Positions 1-4,379 of a DNA stretch of 5,792 nt are shown here, piece after piece. Every line of letters starts with the position of its first letter. Within the stretch, counting starts at the first letter, position 1. The DNA lies in contig JADFTG010000095.1 of the NCBI GenBank assembly GCA_022560365.1, positions 1-5,792 on the forward strand, given 5' to 3'. The notes beneath the pieces are model-generated. The model did no database searches. It was not told the DNA's origin and was given only the letters and a program-made list of their open reading frames with translations. The translations under genes and the position numbers were made by a program. The DNA is from Chloroflexota bacterium (GTDB lineage: Bacteria; Chloroflexota; Dehalococcoidia; SM23-28-2; RBG-16-64-32).

Positions 1-94
1 GGCTGCTGTGGTCGAAGGTCAGCTTGCCGCCAACGTCGGTGTGCTGCGGGGCCATCGGCTGATCGAGGGAGACGTGTTCGTCCGTCATGGTCAT
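1..94 (-). CDS. gcvPB: Glycine dehydrogenase (decarboxylating) subunit 2, N-terminal fragment
   Basis: Only the first 31 codons lie in the window; the gene runs off the left edge. GcvPB is the PLP-binding subunit of the split P-protein. With GcvPA it decarboxylates glycine and passes the aminomethyl group to the lipoyl arm of GcvH. Evidence is position (directly after gcvPA, 4-base ATGA overlap) and the segment KLTFDHSS at about residues 24-31, which resembles the L-F-E-x-S-R-P-G start of GcvPB proteins. About 23 residues precede that segment, a longer N-terminus than is usual. ATG at 94 gives the classical overlap; a second ATG six bases on (88) is an equally possible start. The PLP lysine and glycine-rich loop lie outside the window, so the call rests mainly on synteny. 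Confidence 0.82.
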   Translation of the reverse strand, partial: MTMTDEHVSLDQPMAPQHTDVGGKLTFDHSS

Positions 95-1422
95 CGTCCG
101 GCCTCCGCCAGGGCGTCGCGGAACCTGTCGATGTCTTCGCGGGTGTTCATTTCGGTGACGCAGACGAGCATGCTGCCTTGCCCGTCCGGGCCATCGACGA
201 GATGCGAAACGTCGAGGCCGCCGATTATGTCGCGTTCCAGCAGGCGCTCGTTGATCTCGGCCGGCGGCTTCGGGCAGCGCACGACGAACTCCTTGAAGGC
301 CGGCAGCGATAAGTCGACGGAGTAGCCGTCGAGCGCGTCGATTTCCGCTGCGGCGTAGCGCGCCTTGTGGAAGCAGGTCTCGGCGATCGTGCGCAGACCG
401 TGCTTCCCGACCGTCGCCAGGTAAACGGTCGCCGCCAGGCCGACGAGCTGCTGGCTCGTGCAGATGTTGGACGTCGCCCGCTCCCGGCGGATGTGCTGCT
501 CGCGAGTCTGCAGCGTCAGCACGTAGCCGGTGCGGCCGTCGAGGTCCGTCGTGCGGCCGACGATCCGGCCCGGCATCTGGCGCACGTAGTCCTGCTTGCA
601 GGTGAAGAGGCCGATGTAGGGGCCGCCGTAGTTCACCGGCCAGCCCAGGCTCTGCCCTTCCGCCACCGCGATGTCCGCGCCGTACTCGCCCGGCGGCGCC
701 AGCAGGCCCAGCGATATCGGGTCGACGGCCGCCACGTAGAGCGCTCCGGCGGCCCGGGCCGCTTCGCCGAGCGACCAGACGTCCTCAAGGCTGCCGAGGA
801 ACGCCGGCTGCTGGACGGCGAGGCAGGCGTGCTGGTCCGTGACGCCTGTGTCGCCGACGACGTCCAGCGCCAGGCCGGGGCCAAACGCGTAGGTGCGGAC
901 GACCTCGATCCAGTCCGGGTTCACGCTGCCGTGGATCGCGATGCGCTCGCGCCCGGTGATGCGGCAGGCCATGAGGCAGGCCTCCGCCAGGGCGCTGGCG
1001 CCGTCGTACATACCGGCGTTGGCGACGTCCATGCCCGTCAGCTCGCAGGTCAGCGACTGCAGCTCGAACATCGTCTGCAACGTGCCCTGGCTGATCTCGG
1101 GCTGGTAAGGCGTGTAAGCGGTGGCGTACTCGCCCCGGCTGACCACGTGCGCGACGGTGCTGGGGATGAAGTGCCGGTAGGCGCCCGCGCCGAGGAACGA
1201 CGTCGTGCCGTTCGCCGCAACGACGTTCTTGTACGCTAGGTCCGCCATCTCGCGCGTCAGCTCAAGCTCGGAGAGCGCCGGCGGCAAGTCGAGGCCATCG
1301 ATGCGGAACTCCGGCGGGATATCGGCGAAGAGTTCGTCGGACGAGGCGACGCCGACGGCGTCGAGCATGCGGCGACGGTCTTCGTCCGTGTTCGCGATGT
1401 ACGGATGCGGCGACGAGGCCAT
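91..1422 (-). CDS. gcvPA: Glycine dehydrogenase (decarboxylating) subunit 1
   Basis: A 443-residue protein, the normal length for the alpha subunit of two-subunit P-proteins. It pairs with GcvPB to form the cytoplasmic glycine decarboxylase of the glycine cleavage system. This subunit has the aminotransferase-like fold but not the PLP lysine, which sits in GcvPB. Family signatures seen: YTPYQPEISQGTLQ at 103-116, GMYDGASALAEA at 137-148, GQSLGWPVNYGGPYIG at 256-271, and REQHIRRERATSNICTSQ at 307-324. The start is ATG at 1422, whose A is shared with the gcvH stop (TGATG). Its ribosome site is the GGAGGAGG at 1437-1430 inside the last codons of gcvH, 7 bases from the ATG, so translation is probably coupled. 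The end overlaps gcvPB by four bases. No frameshift or missing motif was noticed. Confidence 0.97.
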   Translation of the reverse strand: MASSPHPYIANTDEDRRRMLDAVGVASSDELFADIPPEFRIDGLDLPPALSELELTREMADLAYKNVVAANGTTSFLGAGAYRHFIPSTVAHVVSRGEYATAYTPYQPEISQGTLQTMFELQSLTCELTGMDVANAGMYDGASALAEACLMACRITGRERIAIHGSVNPDWIEVVRTYAFGPGLALDVVGDTGVTDQHACLAVQQPAFLGSLEDVWSLGEAARAAGALYVAAVDPISLGLLAPPGEYGADIAVAEGQSLGWPVNYGGPYIGLFTCKQDYVRQMPGRIVGRTTDLDGRTGYVLTLQTREQHIRRERATSNICTSQQLVGLAATVYLATVGKHGLRTIAETCFHKARYAAAEIDALDGYSVDLSLPAFKEFVVRCPKPPAEINERLLERDIIGGLDVSHLVDGPDGQGSMLVCVTEMNTREDIDRFRDALAEAGR

Positions 1423-1811
1423 CAGGCGCCCTCCTCCTCAATGGACGCTTCGTACTCGTCGGCCGAGAGCAACTGGCCCAGCTGCGCCGGGTCAGAGAGA
1501 CGCACCTTGATTAGCCAGCCGTCGCCGTACGGGTCGTCGTTCACCGATTCGGGGCTGTCGGCGAGGCCGGCGTTAGCCTCTGTCACCTCGCCGGAGACCG
1601 GCGCGAACAGCTCGGACACCGCCTTCACGGACTCGATCTCGCCGAACTTCTGCGCGGCGCTGATCGCCGCGCCGACCGCAGGCAGCTCCACGAAGACGAT
1701 GTCGCCCAGCTGGTCCTGCGCGTAGTCCGTGATGCCGACCGTGCCGGTATCACCGTCTACACGCACCCACTCGTGCTCCTTCGTGTACTTGAGTTCAGAC
1801 GGACTGACCAT
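1422..1811 (-). CDS. gcvH: Glycine cleavage system H protein (lipoyl carrier)
   Basis: A 129-residue protein, the standard GcvH size. It carries the aminomethyl intermediate between P, T and L proteins on a lipoylated lysine. The lipoylation motif is ESVKAVSELFAPVSG with modified lysine K63. The N-terminus LKYTKEHEWVRV and the segment NDDPYGDGWLIKV near residues 91-103 are also typical. The frame is open upstream to 2222 within gcvT, but the true start is ATG at 1811: it begins the family N-terminus (MVSPSELKYTKEHEW) and has AAGGAG four bases before it. It lies 28 bases after the gcvT stop. The C-terminal run of three glutamates (GAG GAG GAG) doubles as the Shine-Dalgarno of gcvPA. Confidence 0.97.
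   Translation of the reverse strand: MVSPSELKYTKEHEWVRVDGDTGTVGITDYAQDQLGDIVFVELPAVGAAISAAQKFGEIESVKAVSELFAPVSGEVTEANAGLADSPESVNDDPYGDGWLIKVRLSDPAQLGQLLSADEYEASIEEEGA
1430..1437 (-). promoter_or_regulatory. Ribosome binding site of gcvPA inside gcvH
   Basis: The minus strand reads GGAGGAGG, ending 7 bases before ATG 1422. It is formed by the Glu-Glu-Glu-Gly codons at the end of gcvH. With the TGATG junction, this points to translational coupling of gcvH and gcvPA. Confidence 0.8.
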
Positions 1812-1823
1812 GCGTCTCCTTCC
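1812..1823 (-). promoter_or_regulatory. Ribosome binding site of gcvH
   Basis: On the minus strand the bases read GGAAGGAGACGC directly before ATG 1811. The strong AAGGAG settles the gcvH start against the much longer open frame that runs back into gcvT. Confidence 0.8.
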
Positions 1824-1839
1824 AGACGGATCCCTCGGA

Positions 1840-2949
1840 TCAGCTCTTCCTCGGTCTCTTGTAAAACGGCCGCTGCACGACCTCGACCGGCAGCGCCTTC
1901 CCCCGGACGTCGACCTCCAGCCGGCCTCCAACCTCGGCGAGCGCCGGCGGCACGAAGCCGAGTCCGATGCTGAGGCCGAGCGTCGGTGAGAAGCCGCCGC
2001 TCGTGACAACGCCAACATCGGCGCCGTCGTTGCGAATCGCGTGCCCGTGTCGCATGATGCCGCGACCAAGCGCCCGCAGGCAAACGAGCTGTCGCGCGAC
2101 GCCTCGCTCCCTGGCCCGAACGAGCGCCTGGCGTCCCAGGAAGTCCGCGCCGTCATCAAACGTGACGACCCAGTCGAGGCCGACCTCGAACGGGTTCGTT
2201 TCCTCGTCGATGTCGTTCCCATATAGCAGGAGCGCCGCCTCCAGCCGCAGCGTGTCCCGGGCGCCGAGTCCGCACGGCGTCACGCCGGCTTCGAGCAAGG
2301 CGCGCCAGAGCGCCGGGCCGCCCTGGGCCTCGATCACGAGCTCCAGCCCGTCCTCGCCCGTGTACCCGGTGCGCGAGGCGAACAGTGCGTGGCCCTTCCA
2401 GTCTGTCTCGCCGCAGCGCCGCGGCTTGAGCGAGCGTACGAACTCCGCGCCGGCCACGGCACCGAGCCGGGCGAGCGCGTCCGGGCCCTGCACGGCGATC
2501 ATCGCCGTCGAGTGGTGGCGGTCGACGAGGCGCGCGTCGAACTGCGCAACGTGGCGGGCCATCCAGTCGCGCATCTTCGGCGCGTTGGAGGCGTTGACCA
2601 CGATCAGCCAGCGCTCATCCTCCAGCCGGAACACGTAGACGTCGTCCAGGATGCCGCCGTCCTCGCGGCAGGCAGCGGCGTAGTGGCCCCCGCCCGGCGC
2701 AAGGGTCGTCACGTCCCACGTGCTCACGTGGCGCAAGAAGCGGCCGGCGTCCGGGCCGTGGACTTCGAAGCGCCCCATGTGCGAGACGTCGAACATCCCG
2801 GCCGCGCCGCGCACAGCGTTGTGCTCCTCGACGATGCCGGCGTACTGCACCGGCATCTCCCAGCCGGCGAACGGGACCAGACGCGCGCCCAGGGCCACGT
2901 GCTCGCCGTGCAGCGGCGTGTGGAGGAGCGTCTCGGTCTCAGGTGACAT
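1840..2949 (-). CDS. gcvT: Aminomethyltransferase, glycine cleavage system T protein
   Basis: A 369-residue cytoplasmic protein of normal GcvT length. It moves the methylene carbon from aminomethyl-GcvH to tetrahydrofolate, releasing ammonia. Signatures: [20 protein letters not shown] at 11-30, FDVSHMGR at 53-60, the GGILDDVYV segment with the probable catalytic aspartate at D102, [13 protein letters not shown] at 192-204, [12 protein letters not shown] at 227-238, [18 protein letters not shown] at 243-260, and the C-terminal [10 protein letters not shown]. The ATG at 2949 places these at their usual distance from the start; its Shine-Dalgarno is weak (an AGG about 11 bases upstream). It is the first gene of the minus-strand gcv operon, so operon control must lie in the 46-bp spacer or under the tRNA. 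No glycine riboswitch core was seen upstream. Confidence 0.97.
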   Translation of the reverse strand: MSPETETLLHTPLHGEHVALGARLVPFAGWEMPVQYAGIVEEHNAVRGAAGMFDVSHMGRFEVHGPDAGRFLRHVSTWDVTTLAPGGGHYAAACREDGGILDDVYVFRLEDERWLIVVNASNAPKMRDWMARHVAQFDARLVDRHHSTAMIAVQGPDALARLGAVAGAEFVRSLKPRRCGETDWKGHALFASRTGYTGEDGLELVIEAQGGPALWRALLEAGVTPCGLGARDTLRLEAALLLYGNDIDEETNPFEVGLDWVVTFDDGADFLGRQALVRARERGVARQLVCLRALGRGIMRHGHAIRNDGADVGVVTSGGFSPTLGLSIGLGFVPPALAEVGGRLEVDVRGKALPVEVVQRPFYKRPRKS

Positions 2950-2995
2950 TTGGTTGTTGCCTTGCCTCGATAGCGCCGAGTAACTTGTTGCCAGC
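2950..2995. promoter_or_regulatory. Divergent spacer gcvT/tRNA with direct repeat and weak tRNA promoter
   Basis: These 46 bases separate gcvT (leftward) from the tRNA (rightward), so two divergent start signals must share them or reach into the genes. On the plus strand, TTGCCT (2957-2962), 18 bases, then TAACTT (2981-2986) could be a weak sigma-70-type promoter starting just before the tRNA; the match is poor. The octamer TTGTTGCC occurs twice, at 2954-2961 and 2985-2992, 31 bases apart (about three helical turns), which could be operator half-sites. No convincing -10/-35 pair was found for gcvT on the minus strand. Confidence 0.3.
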
Positions 2996-3069
2996 GCCCC
3001 GGTAGCTCAGTTGGACAGAGCACGTCTCTGGCTTAGGCGAGGTCGTGGGTTCGAGTCCCACCCGGGGCG
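2996..3069 (+). tRNA. tRNA, anticodon GGC (Ala by anticodon; Arg-like body)
   Basis: A complete 74-base cloverleaf. Acceptor GCCCCGG (2996-3002) pairs perfectly with CCGGGGC (3062-3068), with G73 at 3069 and no encoded CCA. D arm GCTC/GAGC; anticodon stem CGTCT/AGGCG (one G-U) around loop CTGGCTT; variable loop AGGTC; T arm GTGGG-TTCGAGT-CCCAC. U8, A14, G18-G19, U33, G53 and TTC(54-56) are present. The only fold giving a five-pair stem and seven-base loop reads anticodon GGC at 3030-3032, decoding GCC. Against alanine: there is no G3-U70 pair (it is C3-G70), the discriminator is G, and base 37 is U rather than a purine. A20 and G73 match bacterial tRNA-Arg. It may be a reassigned, defective or pseudo tRNA, although the stems are intact. 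Confidence 0.85.
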
Positions 3070-3080
3070 CCGTCACGGCC

Positions 3081-3111
3081 TTGACAGGCCGAGAATCGGG
3101 GCGAGTATCAT
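3081..3111 (+). promoter_or_regulatory. Possible promoter for the element after the tRNA
   Basis: TTGACA (3081-3086), a 19-base spacer and TATCAT (3106-3111). Both hexamers match consensus well but the spacer is longer than ideal. The start would fall near 3118, at the first bases antisense to the tRNA, giving a short RNA of about 70 bases ending at the hairpin near 3186. TTGACA also sits in the loop of a small GGCC/GGCC inverted repeat, so the match may be chance. Confidence 0.3.
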
Positions 3112-3151
3112 GAATGCGCCTAAGCCAGGGCTCAGTCCACTGAGACTGCCG
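3108..3151 (-). repeat. Degenerate inverted tRNA copy A
   Basis: Read on the minus strand, this segment is collinear with the tRNA from its fifth base through D arm, anticodon arm and variable loop (tRNA 3000 to about 3048). Matching blocks, tRNA to copy: 3000-3005 to 3146-3151 (one transition), 3006-3011 to 3139-3144 exact, 3013-3020 to 3131-3138 with one mismatch, and a perfect 12-base block 3028-3039 to 3117-3128 covering the anticodon loop and 3' stem. About five bases of the anticodon 5' stem are missing, and there is no matching acceptor end or T arm, so it cannot be a functional tRNA. It is followed on the plus strand by the terminator-like hairpin at 3155. As a plus-strand RNA it would be an antisense to the tRNA. 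Confidence 0.7.
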
Positions 3152-3154
3152 ATG

Positions 3155-3187
3155 AACGGAGCGGTTCCTGTAGCCGCTCCGTTTTTC
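3155..3187 (+). terminator. Rho-independent terminator A
   Basis: AACGGAGCGG (3155-3164) pairs with CCGCTCCGTT (3174-3183). Two further inner pairs (T-G, T-A) leave a five-base loop. T run at 3182-3186. A strong plus-strand intrinsic terminator for the tRNA transcript and for any short RNA started at about 3118. Confidence 0.85.
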
Positions 3188-3206
3188 ATTCGATTCGCGG
3201 TAGAAT

Positions 3207-3248
3207 GAGCTTGCCTTAGTGAGAGAGCTTAGTCCGATTGGGCTACCG
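3207..3248 (-). repeat. Degenerate inverted tRNA copy B
   Basis: A second segment antisense to the same tRNA. Bases 3227-3248 align without gaps to tRNA 3000-3021 with five differences. Four are transitions that leave G-U pairs in RNA and one is an A-A mismatch. Bases 3222-3226 match tRNA 3025-3029 exactly after a three-base gap, and 3207-3221 match 3030-3044 more loosely. By my count 38 of 42 aligned positions could pair, 32 of them Watson-Crick. Copies A and B also resemble each other and share the A-A mismatch opposite tRNA base 3017, so they probably arose from one another. TAGAAT (3201-3206) just upstream resembles a -10 box, without a good -35. Confidence 0.7.
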
Positions 3249-3251
3249 ACG

Positions 3252-3281
3252 AACGGAGCGGTCACAGAGCCGCTCCGTTTT
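3252..3281 (+). terminator. Rho-independent terminator B, overlapping the hydrolase stop
   Basis: AACGGAGCGG (3252-3261) pairs with CCGCTCCGTT (3270-3279) around an eight-base loop, with TTTT at 3278-3281. The ten-base arms are identical to terminator A; only the loop differs. The stop codon of the minus-strand hydrolase (3262-3264) lies in the loop, so its last codons form one arm. On the minus strand no T run follows, so it is oriented as a plus-strand terminator, probably a backup that keeps tRNA transcription out of the hydrolase gene. Confidence 0.75.
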
Positions 3282-4128
3282 CGTTTATCTCTTCCCACTT
3301 CCGCTTGCCGTCATCCAGCCGGACCCGGCCGACGCCGGGGTACTCGTGGTGCACCGAGACGATCGTCGCGTTCTTTTCGATCGACTTCTCGACGAAGCGC
3401 TTCTTCGTCTCCAGCGACACGAGCGGCATCGTGTCGAAAGCGCTGATCCAGGCGAGGCGCTCCAGCTGCACCGGGTGCTGCGAGAGTTCGCCGATGTAGA
3501 GCGCGTAGTCGCCACCCGACTCCACTTCGACGACGACGTGATCGTCCGTGTGGCCCGGCGCACGCACCATTCGCACCCCCGGCACGACTTCCGTGTCGCC
3601 CTCCACCAGATCGACCTGCCCGGCCTCGTCCAGCGGCTCGATGTTCTCTGCCAGATACGTACCGCGGGTACGGTCGTTCGGGTGCGTCGCGGCCTCCCAT
3701 TCGCCCTTCTGGATGACGTATTGCGCGCGCGGGAACGCCGGCCGCAGCTTTCCGTCGACGACGACGGTGTTGCCGCCGCAGTGGTCGAAGTGGAGGTGGC
3801 TGTTGATCACGAGGTCGACGTCCTCCGGGGCGACGCCCTCCGCCCGCAGGTTCTCGATCAGTGTCCCGGTGTGCTCGATGTCCATCGCGCCGGGTGCGTT
3901 CCGGGCCTTGTCGCCGCAGCCGGTGTCGACGAGCACCGTCTTGCCGCCGCCGCGGATGAAGAGCGAGTTCAGGCCGACGGGCAGACGGTACTTCTCATCG
4001 ATGTCCGGCACGTACTTCTCCCACATCACGCGGGGCACAAGGCCGAAGGTGGCGCCGGCGTCCTGACGTATAACGCCGTCGCTGACGACCAGTAGCTCGA
4101 AGTCACCAATGCGGAACCAGTAACCCAT
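3262..4128 (-). CDS. Metallo-beta-lactamase-fold hydrolase (lactonase/phosphotriesterase-like)
   Basis: A 288-residue soluble protein with no signal peptide. The zinc motif HLHFDH lies at 111-116 (H111, H113, D115, H116), with the third-site histidine in PGHTDDH (H193) and a final histidine in VHHEYPGVGRV (H261 by spacing). The order and spacing resemble the branch containing N-acyl homoserine lactonases and methyl parathion hydrolase. The position usually held by the metal-bridging aspartate (G-D-L/V) is glutamate here: YIGELSQHPVQ, E214. VDTGCGDK at 67-74 is the usual strand-loop after the first beta hairpin. The substrate cannot be told from sequence. ATG at 4128 gives a natural start (MGYWFRIGDFELLVVSDG); no Shine-Dalgarno is evident. 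It stands alone, divergent from valS, and its C-terminal NGAAL is encoded by terminator B. Confidence 0.9.
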   Translation of the reverse strand: MGYWFRIGDFELLVVSDGVIRQDAGATFGLVPRVMWEKYVPDIDEKYRLPVGLNSLFIRGGGKTVLVDTGCGDKARNAPGAMDIEHTGTLIENLRAEGVAPEDVDLVINSHLHFDHCGGNTVVVDGKLRPAFPRAQYVIQKGEWEAATHPNDRTRGTYLAENIEPLDEAGQVDLVEGDTEVVPGVRMVRAPGHTDDHVVVEVESGGDYALYIGELSQHPVQLERLAWISAFDTMPLVSLETKKRFVEKSIEKNATIVSVHHEYPGVGRVRLDDGKRKWEEINENGAAL

Positions 4129-4167
4129 GGGTACGTGAAGGTGCGGTACAGGGGCGCGACCACGCCA

Positions 4168-4197
4168 AACTTACGCTGCGCCGATTCGGGTGGTCAA
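4168..4197 (-). promoter_or_regulatory. Possible promoter of the hydrolase gene
   Basis: On the minus strand, TTGACC (4197-4192), 18 bases, then TAAGTT (4173-4168). The -35 is good and the -10 poor. It would give a leader of roughly 35 bases before ATG 4128. Confidence 0.3.
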
Positions 4198-4237
4198 GGC
4201 GAGAGAATGACGAGTGTGTGGAAGGCTCGAGAGATGC

Positions 4238-4315
4238 AACAGGGAACACGGAACAAGGACCTTGGAACACGTCGACTCATATCCCACTCTTCCATGTTCC
4301 CTGTTCCTTGTTCCA
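4238..4315. repeat. Inverted pair of heptamer arrays (nGGAACA)
   Basis: Left arm 4242-4269 is four heptamers: GGGAACA, CGGAACA, a degenerate AGGACCT, TGGAACA. Right arm 4295-4315 is three heptamers in the opposite sense: TGTTCCC, TGTTCCT, TGTTCCA. Bases 4238-4253 and 4290-4305 are complementary over 16 positions with one mismatch, with a 36-base loop holding a small CAAGG-A-CCTTG palindrome. This resembles dispersed short tandem repeats seen between genes in several bacterial groups. The far end of the right arm supplies the -35 region of the valS promoter. Short frames crossing it are low-complexity and were not annotated. Confidence 0.75.
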
Positions 4316-4336
4316 TCCCCTGGCGTCTCCTACAAT
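4308..4336 (+). promoter_or_regulatory. Promoter of valS
   Basis: TTGTTC (4308-4313), exactly 17 bases, then TACAAT (4331-4336), a five-of-six -10 match. The expected start is near 4342, only about 38 bases before the valS ATG. The -35 lies inside the last heptamers of the inverted repeat. Confidence 0.6.
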
Positions 4337-4342
4337 TCGCGT

Positions 4343-4374
4343 ACCGGCCCCTTCTTCGGGCGCCGGTTTGTTTT
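4343..4374 (+). promoter_or_regulatory. Hairpin plus T run in the valS leader (possible attenuator)
   Basis: ACCGGC (4343-4348) pairs with GCCGGT (4362-4367), and CCC (4349-4351) with GGG (4358-4360), leaving one bulged C and a six-base TTCTTC loop. TTTGTTTT follows (4367-4374), five bases before the ATG. It has the form of an intrinsic terminator and fills almost the whole predicted leader. No T-box sequence (GGTGGNACCGCG-type) or other antiterminator was found, so it may instead be a 5' stabilising or translation-limiting hairpin. Confidence 0.5.
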
Positions 4375-4379
4375 CCGCT

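Noticed and set aside
367..1239. Long plus-strand open frame opposite gcvPA.
   Set aside because: Arginine/alanine-rich shadow in GC-rich DNA; the opposite strand has full-length conserved GcvPA.
2996..3248. Integration (att) site of a mobile element at the tRNA.
   Set aside because: Attachment duplications copy the tRNA 3' end in direct orientation. Here the copies are inverted and cover the middle, and no integrase is present.
2950..3261. Glycine riboswitch upstream of gcvT.
   Set aside because: Reading the minus strand, I found no conserved aptamer core or tandem aptamer pattern.
3110..3290. Two small peptides with a shared LSP-x-x-LP-x-NGAV motif, encoded by the two repeat elements (ATG 3110 and GTG 3219).
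   Set aside because: The shared residues come from the hairpin arms and the tRNA-derived segment. RNA structure explains the similarity better, and no ribosome sites are evident.
2939..3298. Minus-strand frame across the tRNA and repeats.
   Set aside because: It contains the typical spurious translation of an antisense tRNA (VQLSYRG) and overlaps the tRNA.
3238..4095. Long plus-strand open frame opposite the hydrolase.
   Set aside because: Shadow of the conserved metallo-hydrolase; its sequence matches no recognisable family.
4129..4379. T-box leader before valS.
   Set aside because: No T-box consensus, specifier loop or antiterminator alternative is visible, and the predicted leader is only about 38 bases.
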